In this document: in pieces, positions 7,780 through 16,560 of the stretch | How positions within the stretch are numbered: the stretch's first letter is position 1 | How the letters are laid out: every line of letters begins with the position of its first letter | Source: Bacteroidales bacterium | Lineage (GTDB): Bacteria > Bacteroidota > Bacteroidia > Bacteroidales > Muribaculaceae | Direction of reading: 5' to 3' | Length of the DNA: 64,000 nt | NCBI GenBank assembly: GCA_910575615.1 | Contig: CAJTEX010000002.1 | Span: forward strand, 62,001 to 126,000 | Translations under genes and position numbers: made by a program | Notes under the pieces: generated by a model | What the model was told of the DNA's origin: nothing | The model's input: only the letters and a program-made list of their open reading frames with translations | Database searches by the model: none

Positions 7780-9336
7780 ATGAAGACTGACAATTTTTAC
7801 AGCATCCTCAAGACAGTGGGCATCCTTGGCAACGCGGTGACAATCGCCGCAGCAGCTGTGGCCAGGGCGGTAAAGACCGTCATCGACGGGGTGAAAAGCA
7901 TCCTCCCCAAAAAGGATGCGGAGAGAAACGACGACGGGGCCACCCTCCCCGACGGGCCGTCGGGCAATCATGACGGCGATGACGGCCAGGAGGGGAATGA
8001 AGGGGGCGGAGGCAGCATGATGGCGTTGCTGATGCTCGCCATGGCCGGAATGGCCGCCGCCTGCCTCCTGACAGGCGCGCCCGACGGTGTGGCGATGGCG
8101 TTTGCCGTCGTGGCGGGTGTGGCCGGCAAGGGGGAGCATGTGGTCGACTCGCCGCTGACCACCAAGCTCGCCGACAGCGTGTCGCCGGGGCTGCTCCGCA
8201 ACGAAATCGACGACCGCATCGTCAAGATACGCCCCATGTCGACCCCGCTCGACCAGATTTCGCGTTACGGCGGCGCACGCCTCTGCGGCTCCATGAAGGT
8301 CGATTACTACTCGGTCGACACCCGCCCCGGAGAGGATGAGGTCAAAGAGACCTACGACCCGGGACGCACCCCCGCCGCCGGTGTGGCCGAAATCAAGGTT
8401 AAGACCCCCGCCGTCTTCGACCCCTCGGCCACCCTGCTGGTGCCTGAGGTGGCGGCCTCCAAAGGTGGCTCGCTGGTCTTGTATGTCATCAGCCGCGACA
8501 CCGCCTCGATAAAGGTGCTGGCGGTCAACAACACCCTCGAAGGCTCAGAGGAGGGATTCGTGCCGGCGTTGCCCCAGGGCACGAAGCTGGTAAGGATGGG
8601 CCGCGCGGCAGCCGAGCTCGACGTGATGACCGCCCAGTTTGAGGCGCTTCCCAAGAAGGAGACCAACTTCTGCCAGATCTTCAAGGCCCAGGTTGAACAG
8701 TCGACCTTCATGAAAATCGCCAACAAGGAGGTGGGCTGGAGCTTCTCAGACCAGGAGGAGGCCGCCATCATCGACATGAGGATGGGCATGGAGAAGAATT
8801 TCCTTTTCGGCCACAAGACCATAATCACCGACCCCGACAAGAATGAGGAGATACTGCTCACCGGGGGCATCTGGAACCAGACCGACAACACATTCGAGTA
8901 TGACAAGCTCGACAGCGAGGCGGCCCTCATCGACCTCTGCAAGCGGGCGTTCACCAACAATGCCGGGTCGTCGCGCAAGGTGCTTGTGGGGGGCACGGGG
9001 CTTATCGAGCAGCTCCACAAAATAGAACACTCGCGCTTCCTCTCGGCCGACCAGACCACCACCAAGTGGGGGCTCGACTTCACCGAGATCCACTCCAAGT
9101 TCGGCACCCTGTATGTGTTGCTGTCAGAGGTCTTCGACCAGTGTGGCATGCCCGACGGCGGCATGGTCATCGACCCCGAGTACATCACCAAGTACAGCCA
9201 TGTCCCCTTCCGCACCGAGCGTCTCAACCTCCGGTCGGCCGGGGTGCGCAACACCGACGCGATTGTCATCACCGAGGCCTCCTGCCTGGTGCTGCGCTAT
9301 CCCGGCAGCCACCTGAGAATCATCCGCAAGTCATGA
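7780..9336 (+). CDS. Major capsid-like protein with a hydrophobic N-terminal extension
   Basis: The C-terminal part (about residues 125-518) reads as a phage major capsid protein of the kind seen in Bacteroides phages: 'VDSPLTTKLADSVSPGLL', 'DDRIVKIRPMSTPLDQIS', and a HK97-like ending with many short strands. The N-terminal 120 residues are unusual: a helical piece (1-45), an Asp/Gly-rich linker (46-79), then about 38 strongly hydrophobic residues (80-118, beginning MMALLMLAMAGMAAACLLTG). I start at ATG 7780 (MKTDNFYSILKTVG) since the in-frame ATG at 7699 overlaps the previous gene; an internal ATG pair at 8017-8022 could yield a form starting at the hydrophobic stretch. The extension could be a cleaved delta-like domain, a membrane anchor or an internal lining. 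Capsid identity is likely; the role of the extension is open. Confidence 0.78.
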   Translation: MKTDNFYSILKTVGILGNAVTIAAAAVARAVKTVIDGVKSILPKKDAERNDDGATLPDGPSGNHDGDDGQEGNEGGGGSMMALLMLAMAGMAAACLLTGAPDGVAMAFAVVAGVAGKGEHVVDSPLTTKLADSVSPGLLRNEIDDRIVKIRPMSTPLDQISRYGGARLCGSMKVDYYSVDTRPGEDEVKETYDPGRTPAAGVAEIKVKTPAVFDPSATLLVPEVAASKGGSLVLYVISRDTASIKVLAVNNTLEGSEEGFVPALPQGTKLVRMGRAAAELDVMTAQFEALPKKETNFCQIFKAQVEQSTFMKIANKEVGWSFSDQEEAAIIDMRMGMEKNFLFGHKTIITDPDKNEEILLTGGIWNQTDNTFEYDKLDSEAALIDLCKRAFTNNAGSSRKVLVGGTGLIEQLHKIEHSRFLSADQTTTKWGLDFTEIHSKFGTLYVLLSEVFDQCGMPDGGMVIDPEYITKYSHVPFRTERLNLRSAGVRNTDAIVITEASCLVLRYPGSHLRIIRKS

Positions 9337-9358
9337 ACCCCTCCAGACGCCAGCCATC

Positions 9359-9898
9359 ATGTTGCTCAACGAAGATGAAATGACGCGTCTGTGGCTCCTC
9401 CGCAAGGGCTACGAGCCCTTGCGGAGCGACTGCCGCATCGAACGCAGCGACGGCGCCGACCTGCAGTCGGCCGCCCGCCTCGAATGCCGTCTGTGGATGG
9501 AGAGGCTGCTTGCCGAGGGGAATCCGGCCCTGATAATCCTCCACGACCTTGTCGGCGAAGCAGAGCTGCCCCTGTCGATGACCACGGCCCCCTCGCTCCT
9601 CGTCAGGCTCCCCGGCGAGTGCGCGCGCCCGGTGGCGGTGAAGCTGAAAAGCTGGCTGTCGCCGGCCACGCTGGTAGAGGCGGGGTCGGCCAGAGCCAGG
9701 GCTCAATACACGCCATACGGCGCGGGCGGGGTGTCGTCGCCTGTCGCGGTGATCCATCCCGACAACCGGCTCGAACTTTTCAGTCCGGCGTATGACGACA
9801 ACGACACCCTCGAATACCTGATGTGTGCCATGCGCCTGACCGACGCAGACGGACGGCCCATGTATGAGTTCCGCCCCACCGCACTCGACACATTGTGA
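9359..9898 (+). CDS. Unknown 179-residue protein between capsid and portal
   Basis: I do not recognise this gene. It begins 22 bases after the capsid stop and ends 40 bases before the portal start, so it is almost surely in the same transcript. There is no signal peptide or membrane segment. The N-terminal half is helical (about 1-60) and the rest mixed. Position next to capsid and portal suggests a head-completion or connector protein, which is inference from order only. Confidence 0.6.
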   Translation: MLLNEDEMTRLWLLRKGYEPLRSDCRIERSDGADLQSAARLECRLWMERLLAEGNPALIILHDLVGEAELPLSMTTAPSLLVRLPGECARPVAVKLKSWLSPATLVEAGSARARAQYTPYGAGGVSSPVAVIHPDNRLELFSPAYDDNDTLEYLMCAMRLTDADGRPMYEFRPTALDTL

Positions 9899-9938
9899 AC
9901 TTTATGAACACCCCATTTTCACCCCCATCCCTTCAACC

Positions 9939-11351
9939 ATGACCAACAACGAAACCACCCGCGCGAGGCTGATACTCGAGGCCGCCCATTCGGCCTGGGA
10001 CCGCATGGCCCCTCTGCGATCGCGCCGCAGCCGCCACTGCCGCTTCACTTACGGCGACCAGTGGGGCGACATCACCCGCGACCGCCTCAACCGCCCCCTG
10101 ACCGAGGAGGAGGAAGCCCTACGGGCCGGATGCAAGCCCCTGACAAACAACCTTATCCGACGTATGGTGAAAGCCGTGGTAGGGCGTTTCAGGATGGAAC
10201 GCGCCGAGAATCCACCCGCGTCGACCAGGGAGGCCGACCCTCACGGCATGAACCATCTCGACGAACTTGACTCCCGCACCCTCGAGGAGTTTCTGATTTC
10301 AGGCATGGCCATCCACCGTGTGCGCCGCGAACGCCGCCCGTCGGGCGACGGGGTCTGGGCCGACAACATCCCTCCCGACCGCTTCTTCGTCAACGCCTTC
10401 AGCGACCCCAGGGGGTGTGACCTGGAACTTGCCGGTTCGCTCCACGACATGTCGATGGCCGAACTGCTAATGAGGTTTGCCGGAGGGTCGGCGGCCCGCG
10501 CCGCCTCGCTCAGGAAGCTCTACGGGGCTGTCTCCCCGTCGTCAGGGCTGCTCCTCCCCTCCACCCCCTCGGGGGAATCATTCTTCCACGCCCCTGACGG
10601 GCGATGCCGCGTAATCGAGGCATGGACCCTCGAGAGCCGCGAACGTCTCAGGTGTCACGACCCGCTGACGGCCACATTCAGTTTCATCTCCCCTCAGGGG
10701 GCCTCACGCCTCCGCAAGCTCAACGCCGCGCGTCGCAAGGCGCGCCTGCCACAGGTCGAGAGCCGCTGGGAGGTGGCCACGGTGTGGCGCGGACGCTTCC
10801 TGGCCCCTGATGCCACCATCCTCGACAGTTTCGACTCCCCGCTGGCCGACGGGTCGCTCCCTTACGCCATCAAGATGTATCCCCTCGTCGGCGGGGAGGT
10901 GCATTCGCTGGTGGAGGATGTCATCGGCCAGCAGAAATATGTCAACCGCCTCATCACGCTCATGGACCACATCATGGGGGTGTCGGCCAAGGGGGCGCTC
11001 CTCTTCCCTGTGGAGTGCAAGCCCCAGAAAGAGCCGTGGGACAAGTACACCAACCTCTGGGCCACCCCCGGGTCGGTGATTCCCTACCATCCCTATGACG
11101 GGGCCGAGCCCCACCAGGTCAGTTCGCCCGCCGCCGACATCGGGGCCAAGGAGATGCTCCAGACCCAGATACAGCTCTTCGAGGACATATCGGGGGTCAA
11201 CTCGGCCCTGATGGGCAAGAGCGTCAGCGGGGCCGTGGGGGCGCAGCGATACGAGAGCGAGATGCGCAACTCGGCCATCTCGATTCTCGACCTGATGCAG
11301 ACCTTTGCCGACTTCACCGCCACGCGCGACCGCCTGATGTCGCTCGCCTGA
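9939..11351 (+). CDS. Phage portal protein
   Basis: This 470-residue protein resembles portal proteins, the dodecameric ring through which DNA enters the head. Visible features: 'PLTNNLIRRMVKAVVGRFR' near residue 65, 'DNIPPDRFFVNAFSDPRG' (about 135-150), the wing/stem helix 'VEDVIGQQKYVNRLITLMDH', and near the C-terminus 'QIQLFEDISGVNSALMGK' followed by 'GAQRYESEMRNSAISILDL', the typical portal segment reading 'isGvn..l.G'. I choose ATG 9939 (MTNNETTRARL); a longer frame back to 9864 would overlap the previous gene by 35 bases. The protein is somewhat short at its C-terminus compared with many portals (no long helical barrel). It appears intact. Confidence 0.8.
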   Translation: MTNNETTRARLILEAAHSAWDRMAPLRSRRSRHCRFTYGDQWGDITRDRLNRPLTEEEEALRAGCKPLTNNLIRRMVKAVVGRFRMERAENPPASTREADPHGMNHLDELDSRTLEEFLISGMAIHRVRRERRPSGDGVWADNIPPDRFFVNAFSDPRGCDLELAGSLHDMSMAELLMRFAGGSAARAASLRKLYGAVSPSSGLLLPSTPSGESFFHAPDGRCRVIEAWTLESRERLRCHDPLTATFSFISPQGASRLRKLNAARRKARLPQVESRWEVATVWRGRFLAPDATILDSFDSPLADGSLPYAIKMYPLVGGEVHSLVEDVIGQQKYVNRLITLMDHIMGVSAKGALLFPVECKPQKEPWDKYTNLWATPGSVIPYHPYDGAEPHQVSSPAADIGAKEMLQTQIQLFEDISGVNSALMGKSVSGAVGAQRYESEMRNSAISILDLMQTFADFTATRDRLMSLA

Positions 11352-11415
11352 AAAAAACTCACATCTGTTAACATTCGTTCACAACCAGGGGCAAGCTTTC
11401 CGCCCGGGTCAGGTC

Positions 11416-11425
11416 GTAAATTTGC
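11416..11425 (+). promoter_or_regulatory. Possible third promoter of the cassette
   Basis: The 200-base gap after the portal gene holds GTAAATTTGC, an exact TAnnTTTG -7 box (11417-11424), about 130 bases before the next gene. The upstream part does not align well with P1 and P2, so it may be an independent promoter. Confidence 0.4.
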
Positions 11426-11553
11426 CTTCGGAAATTTCGCTTCCACGGGCCGGTGACGACCTTTCTCCCGCCAGCTCCCTTTTATTGGTTTCCAAGAGCG
11501 CTCCGGAACCCTCCGCAAGGATTTTAATCTAATCACACGACACAGTTTCAACT

Positions 11554-11985
11554 ATGCTGCCTGAAATCACACACGTAATCGCGTCGCTCATCGCCAATCA
11601 GCCCGTGGGTGGCAGATGTCTCTCGGTCAAGGAGGCCGTAGGTCTCGCGCTGGCCAGCCGGCCACTGCGCTACGGCCTCTCGACCGAGTATGCCCTGCGC
11701 AGGTACCGCGCCCTCAAGCGCGGCACCGTCACCCTCACCCCCGGGGAGAACGCCGCACTCTGGGCTGAGCTTGCCGCCAAAATCGACAGCCGCCTGGAGG
11801 CCCACCCCGGCGAGGATGACTTCACCGCCGTGGAGCATGTCCTGGCCTGCGAGTCACCCTCCCGCTACTTCCTCTCGCCGGTCTACGCCGAGAAGCTGTT
11901 TTACCGCCGCATGGCGCGGCGGCGCGCCTCGCGGCTACCTTTACCCTCACGCCACAAAAACCGCAAAAGCCACTCATCGCTATGA
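11554..11985 (+). CDS. Unknown 143-residue protein, cassette gene
   Basis: I cannot assign a family. The protein is mostly helical, with 'VGGRCLSVKEAVGLALASRP' near the start and a very basic C-terminus (about residues 110-143, many Arg and Lys), which would suit nucleic-acid or capsid-interior contact. Its stop overlaps the next start in an ATGA arrangement, so the two are translationally coupled. Its place after portal would fit a head-tail adaptor or an accessory gene; this is only context. Confidence 0.55.
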   Translation: MLPEITHVIASLIANQPVGGRCLSVKEAVGLALASRPLRYGLSTEYALRRYRALKRGTVTLTPGENAALWAELAAKIDSRLEAHPGEDDFTAVEHVLACESPSRYFLSPVYAEKLFYRRMARRRASRLPLPSRHKNRKSHSSL

Positions 11986-12467
11986 TCTCACTTGACATCA
12001 AATCCGTCACCGACGAGATATTCGCCCTCACCGCCCTGCGTGCAGCCGTCACAGAGGGCGACGGGGAGACACCCCCGGTGCTTACCCGCGACAACCTCCC
12101 CTCGCTCCGCGTGCTTGTCCGCGCGGCATTCGCCACCTTGGCGGCCAGCCTCGGGCCGCTTGTCGCCGACGCGTCGGTAGAGGATGGCAACCCGCCTGCC
12201 CCGCGCCCCTATGACGACCACCAGCCGGTGACGCTCGACATCGACCTTGGCCTGCGCGCCGCGTCGCTCTCGGGGGGCACGCGCCTGGTCTTGAAACGCT
12301 ACCTTGAGCATCTGCTTGCCCTGTCGGTGCTGGAGAAGGCTTACCTCCCGGTCGACGCGGCCATCGCAGCCGACCACGCCGCCGAGGTCTCCCTGCTGTT
12401 GCAGACGGTCACATCCATCCTTTCTGACGACACCTCCCCGGCCTCTGTCACCCCCTGCTACATCTGA
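11982..12467 (+). CDS. Unknown 161-residue protein, last gene of the cassette
   Basis: This gene starts inside the stop codon of the previous one (ATGA at 11982) and ends just before a long hairpin. The protein is helical with one central basic/hydrophobic segment ('TRLVLKRYLEHLLALSVLEK', about 103-122) and no signal peptide. Small helical proteins at this position in head modules are often gp6-like connectors, but the resemblance is positional, not by motif. Function unknown. Confidence 0.55.
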   Translation: MISLDIKSVTDEIFALTALRAAVTEGDGETPPVLTRDNLPSLRVLVRAAFATLAASLGPLVADASVEDGNPPAPRPYDDHQPVTLDIDLGLRAASLSGGTRLVLKRYLEHLLALSVLEKAYLPVDAAIAADHAAEVSLLLQTVTSILSDDTSPASVTPCYI

Positions 12468-12477
12468 CCCCCTTTAA

Positions 12478-12532
12478 GACAAATCTCCCGGCCACACCGC
12501 ATGAACGTCGCGGTATGGCCGGGAGATTTGTC
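12478..12532. terminator. Long hairpin between convergent units
   Basis: A 23-bp stem with a single mismatch (12478-12500 with 12510-12532; arms begin GACAAATCTCCCGGCC) and a 9-base loop separates the end of the phage-like cassette from the end of the SulP gene. It can act in both directions and marks the right boundary of the cassette. Confidence 0.8.
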
Positions 12533-12557
12533 ATGGCCGAAGAAGTCCGGCCCGGGG

Positions 12558-14294
12558 TCAGGCGAGGGTCACCGACTCCTTGTCGGTGGAGGAGGGGCCT
12601 GAGGCGGAGGCGATGCGGTTGGCCATCACCACGGCCTGGGAGATGTGGGAGCAGACATGGTCTTCACCCACCAGGCGGTCGATGCCGGCCTTGACAAGGG
12701 TCTGGCGCACGGTGTCGCGGACTCCGGAGAGAACCACATGGACGTTGTCAGCCTGTGACGACTTGATGAGAATCTCGAGGTTGTGGAGGGCTGTGGAGTC
12801 GATGAACGGCACCTTCCTCATACGCAGAATGCGCACCACCGGTTTCTGGCCGGGGGTAGAGCGCATCAGCTCCTCAAACTTGGTGGCGATGCCGAAGAAG
12901 AACGGGCCGTCGATCTCATACACCTCCACGCCGGGAAGCACATCCAGCACCTCATGGTGGACCGCGTCGAGGTCGGTGCCCTCGGCCACGTCAAGCTGCT
13001 CGGAGTAGACTTTGATCTGGGTGTTCTCCATCACTCGGCGCAGAAAGAGGACCACGGCCAGCAGCAGGCCGATCTCGATGGCGATTGTAAGGTCGAGAAT
13101 CACGGTCAGCAGGAAGGTGACAATCAGCACCGACAGGTCGCTCTTGGGGGCCTTGAACAGCCCGACAATCGTGCGCCAGCCGCTCATGTTGTATGCCACC
13201 ACCATAAGCACGGCGGCCAGGCAGGCCATCGGCACCAGGCAGATGAGCGGCATGAGGAAGATGAATATCGCCAGCAGCACCAGGGCGTGGACGATTCCCG
13301 CCACAGGTGTGCGGCCGCCGTTGGTGATGTTGGTCATCGTGCGGGCGATGGCCCCGGTGACGGGTATTCCGCCGATGAAGGGGACGGCGATGTTGGCCAG
13401 TCCCTGGCCGATCAGCTCGGTGTTGGTGTTGGTGCGCGAGCCGGTCACACCGTCGGCCACTGTGGCCGAGAGCAGCGACTCGATTGCCCCGAGCATGGCG
13501 ATGGTGAAGGCCGAGGGGAGGAGCATGTTGATGGTCTCCATGTCAAACGAGAATGTCTGCAGGCGGGGCAGCTCGGCCTTGAGCTCGCCGAAGCGTCCCC
13601 CGATGGTGGCCACGTCGCCGCCGATGCCGTAGAGGCCAAGGAGGTAGACGGCGGCGGTGACCAGGATTATGGCCACGAGCGCGCCCGGCAGGCGTTTCGA
13701 CACCTTGGGGGTGAGGATGATGATGGCGAGGGTGACAAGGCCGATGGCCAGCGTCAGCCAGTCGACATTGCCCAGGTTGGCCAGGTAGACGCCCCATTTG
13801 GGGATGAACTCCGAGGGGATGTCCTTCAGCCCCAGGCCGAGGAAGTCGTTGACCTGGGTGGAGAAGATGGTCAGGGCGATACCGGCGGTGAAGCCGATGA
13901 CGATGGGGTATGGGATGAACTTGATGACCGTGCCGAGCCTGAAAAGCCCCATCAGCACCAGTATCAGTCCGGCCATCAGTGTGGCCAGGGCGAGACCTTC
14001 AAGCCCGAAGCGGGCGATGATGCCGTAGACGATCACGATGAACGCGCCGGTGGGGCCGCCGATCTGCACGGAGTTGCCACCGAAGGCCGACACCATGAAG
14101 CCGCCGAGGATGGCGGTCATAAGGCCGACCGTGGGGCTCACGCCGCTGGCGATGGCAAACGCGATGGCGAGCGGGAGGGCCACGATGCCCACCACCACTC
14201 CGGCGGTGAGGTCGGCCTGGAGCTTGGCGGAATCGTAATGTTTGAGCGCTGACCACAGTTTGGGCCGGAACTCGAGTTTGCTTGTGATAGACAT
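12558..14294 (-). CDS. SulP family anion transporter with C-terminal STAS domain
   Basis: A 578-residue inner-membrane protein of the SLC26/SulP type. The N-terminal part has the family start 'LQADLTAGVVVGIVALPLAI' followed by about 10-14 membrane segments and 'SVQIGGPTGAFIVIVYGI', a conserved SulP motif. Residues from about 430 on form a cytosolic STAS domain ('VVRILRMRKVPFIDSTALHN'). Family members carry sulfate, bicarbonate or dicarboxylates; the substrate here is not evident. It is a single gene, divergent from the glycan-locus regulator. Its own promoter is probably TAATTTTG on the minus strand at 14432-14425, giving a leader of about 125 bases. Confidence 0.92.
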   Translation of the reverse strand: MSITSKLEFRPKLWSALKHYDSAKLQADLTAGVVVGIVALPLAIAFAIASGVSPTVGLMTAILGGFMVSAFGGNSVQIGGPTGAFIVIVYGIIARFGLEGLALATLMAGLILVLMGLFRLGTVIKFIPYPIVIGFTAGIALTIFSTQVNDFLGLGLKDIPSEFIPKWGVYLANLGNVDWLTLAIGLVTLAIIILTPKVSKRLPGALVAIILVTAAVYLLGLYGIGGDVATIGGRFGELKAELPRLQTFSFDMETINMLLPSAFTIAMLGAIESLLSATVADGVTGSRTNTNTELIGQGLANIAVPFIGGIPVTGAIARTMTNITNGGRTPVAGIVHALVLLAIFIFLMPLICLVPMACLAAVLMVVAYNMSGWRTIVGLFKAPKSDLSVLIVTFLLTVILDLTIAIEIGLLLAVVLFLRRVMENTQIKVYSEQLDVAEGTDLDAVHHEVLDVLPGVEVYEIDGPFFFGIATKFEELMRSTPGQKPVVRILRMRKVPFIDSTALHNLEILIKSSQADNVHVVLSGVRDTVRQTLVKAGIDRLVGEDHVCSHISQAVVMANRIASASGPSSTDKESVTLA

Positions 14295-14475
14295 TCCTGG
14301 GAAATTATAACCTATTTTGATCTGATTAATCTTGGAACACGGTGAAAAACCTCTGAAAGCCGCCCTGCGGGCACCGGCTTGCGGGGGCGGACGGCTGGTT
14401 GTCTCATCCTCACGGATCAGGCCGCAAAATTACAAAAAAAGGCTGTAAAAATTGGAATCAATGCAAAAAAAGATG

Positions 14476-14539
14476 TACTTTTGTCTTCTCTTCCACTTCT
14501 ACGAAGAGATTCTGTGACTATGAAGAGATTCTGTGACCT
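14476..14539 (+). promoter_or_regulatory. Promoter and 5' leader with tandem duplication for the glycan-locus regulator
   Basis: TACTTTTG (14476-14483) fits the -7 box. The leader between it and ATG 14540 holds a direct duplication: GAAGAGATTCTGTGAC occurs at 14503-14518 and again at 14522-14537, period 19. The second copy ends only two bases before the start codon, so it covers the ribosome landing region. Confidence 0.6.
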
Positions 14540-16345
14540 ATGCCCTCCATACCTGAAAGACCAACCTTCACATTCCCCCGCCATATCCGCCCGACTTCCA
14601 CTCTACGGCAAGCCCTGAAACCTGTCTCCGCGAGGCTGCTCGCCCTGACGCTGCTGCTCGCCCTGGCAACGGCCGCCGACGCTCGCGAGGCCGCCCCGCT
14701 GCCGTCGCTGCCGGTGGAGGAGCTGCTGGTCAAACTCGACTCGGCCCTGGCAGGGCAGCAGGGCTACGAGGCGGCGAAGCAGACCCGCATCGACCGGCTG
14801 CGCTCAAACCTCTCGGGGGCCGCGGACACCGAGCAACGTTACTGGATAGCGTCAGAGCTATATGACGAATACAGCACCTATGACTCAGACTCGGCCCTGA
14901 CATATGCCTCGATGGCCGAGGAGCTGGCCGGGAGGGCCGGACGCAGGCCATGGGTCACCGACATGCGGCTCAACAAGGCTTACCTCTACGCCGCCACCGG
15001 CATACTCGAGCGTGCCGACCGCTGCATCGCCGAGATTGACACCGCCGCGCTGACCGACCGCCAGCGCCTGCGCTACAACGAGCAGGTGCTCTACCTGATG
15101 ACCCACCGCGACCAGTATCTCGGGGCCAGCTCGGTCGACTACCCCTACGGGGCCGTGGCCGACTCGCTGCTGGCCAATGTCTGCCGGGGCATCTCCCCCG
15201 ACGACCCGATGTACTGCTGGTTTGTAGGCTGGCAGGGGCTGCGCGGCGCTGACGACGCGCGGCGCGCCCTCCCCCTGGTCAGGGAGAAAATGGAGGGCTC
15301 GCGCTACGAGACACGCCACGACGCGATGAACGCCTGGGTGCTGAGCCGCCTCTACGAGAAGACTGGCGACAAGGAGAATATGCTGCGCTACCTGGTATTG
15401 TCGTCACTGGCCGATGTCAAGGCATGCAACAAGGAGATAGCCTCGCTCGAGGAGGTGGCCAACCTGCTCTACACCGACCGGCTCAACCTCAAGCGGGCCA
15501 ACGACTACATCAGCCACTGCATCCGTTGCGCCAACGAGTACAAGAGCCGCGTCAGGGTGGGGCGGCTTGCCGACCTGCAGCACCGCATCACCCGCGATTA
15601 CCAGACCGAGCTGGAACGTCAGGAACACCGGGCCTCGACCTACCTGAAGCTGCTCGGGGCCATCATGCTCGGGCTGCTCGCGGCAATGGCCTTCATCATA
15701 ATACAGATGAAGAAGCTGCGCCATAGCCGCGCCTTGCTCAACGACGCCATCCTGGCCCTCAACGGCAAGGTCAGCGAGCTGGAGGAAGTAAAGGAGAAGC
15801 TCGAGAAGGCCAACGAGACCCTGGCGGGCCAGTACTCCAACGCCCGCGAAGGGGCCAACGAGCTGTCGCGCACCAACCTGGCCAAGGAGAAATACATCGC
15901 CGACATATTCGCCATCTGCTCAAACTACATCAGCAAGCTCGACGATTTCCGCAAGAACATCTACCGCCTGCTGCTGGCCGGGAAATATGAAGACCTGCGC
16001 CAGCTGACCAAGACCCCGGAGCTGTCGCAGGCCGAAATCAAGGAGCTTCACCGCACGTTCGACAAGATTTTCCTCGGCATCTACCCCGACTTCGTGCGCG
16101 AGTTCAACACCCTGCTGCGCCCCGAGGAGCAAATCGAGCTGAAGAAGGATGACCTGCTCAACACCGAGCTGCGCATCTACGCCCTGGTGCGCCTGGGGCT
16201 GACCGACTCCACGGCCATCGCGCGCTTCCTCCACTGCTCGGTGCAGACCGTCTACAACACCCGCCAGCGCACCCGCTCCAAGGCCAATGTGCCCCGCGAG
16301 GAGTTCGCCGAGAGGGTGCGCTCGCTCGGAAAGACCATATTCTGA
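14540..16345 (+). CDS. Membrane-bound regulator with TPR-like sensor and C-terminal HTH (DUF6377 type)
   Basis: A 601-residue protein of the class that commonly stands next to susCD pairs. It has an N-terminal hydrophobic export segment (about residues 30-48), a helical TPR-like periplasmic region (about 55-360), one membrane segment (about 367-390, 'LLGAIMLGLLAAMAFIII'), a coiled coil (about 395-440) and a C-terminal winged/LuxR-like helix-turn-helix region ('IARFLHCSVQTVYNTRQRTR', about 560-580). This build suggests direct signal transfer from periplasm to DNA in one chain. It is read toward susC and lies 215 bases before it, so it probably controls this locus. The start at 14540 gives a rather long n-region before the hydrophobic stretch. 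Confidence 0.82.
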   Translation: MPSIPERPTFTFPRHIRPTSTLRQALKPVSARLLALTLLLALATAADAREAAPLPSLPVEELLVKLDSALAGQQGYEAAKQTRIDRLRSNLSGAADTEQRYWIASELYDEYSTYDSDSALTYASMAEELAGRAGRRPWVTDMRLNKAYLYAATGILERADRCIAEIDTAALTDRQRLRYNEQVLYLMTHRDQYLGASSVDYPYGAVADSLLANVCRGISPDDPMYCWFVGWQGLRGADDARRALPLVREKMEGSRYETRHDAMNAWVLSRLYEKTGDKENMLRYLVLSSLADVKACNKEIASLEEVANLLYTDRLNLKRANDYISHCIRCANEYKSRVRVGRLADLQHRITRDYQTELERQEHRASTYLKLLGAIMLGLLAAMAFIIIQMKKLRHSRALLNDAILALNGKVSELEEVKEKLEKANETLAGQYSNAREGANELSRTNLAKEKYIADIFAICSNYISKLDDFRKNIYRLLLAGKYEDLRQLTKTPELSQAEIKELHRTFDKIFLGIYPDFVREFNTLLRPEEQIELKKDDLLNTELRIYALVRLGLTDSTAIARFLHCSVQTVYNTRQRTRSKANVPREEFAERVRSLGKTIF

Positions 16346-16470
16346 CAGTCATAAACTTTACCAAAACCACATCGGCGCGCAATACCAAAATTCTGGCTCA
16401 CAACCAGTTGATAATTACCAGTATTTACCACATATTGTTACCGTCAATTATCTTACAGAGGTTTTCGTAA

Positions 16471-16513
16471 TAACTTTGCATCTGGATAATCTCCGGGAGG
16501 AGCGACGCTCCCG
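16471..16513 (+). promoter_or_regulatory. susC promoter and leader hairpin
   Basis: TAACTTTG (16471-16478) is an exact -7 box about 80 bases before the susC start. The leader then holds a small stem-loop (CGGGAG 16494-16499 with CTCCCG 16508-16513). No clear -33 TTTG is at the right distance, as expected for a promoter that needs an activator. Confidence 0.6.
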
Positions 16514-16560
16514 CCCCTCATCCCCAACCAGGCAACTAATAATCTTACCATAATTCTACC

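Noticed and set aside
2167-12532. A complete, inducible prophage
   Set aside because: No integrase, repressor, replication, tail, holin or lysin gene and no flanking attachment repeats could be found.
12783-14252. A 489-codon plus-strand frame opposite the SulP gene
   Set aside because: It is very His-, Gly- and Asp-rich, as expected for the complement of a hydrophobic GC-rich gene. The SulP protein on the other strand is clear.
14379-14618. A 79-codon frame overlapping the start of the regulator
   Set aside because: It begins upstream of the promoter -7 box, overlaps the regulator in another frame and has no protein-like pattern.
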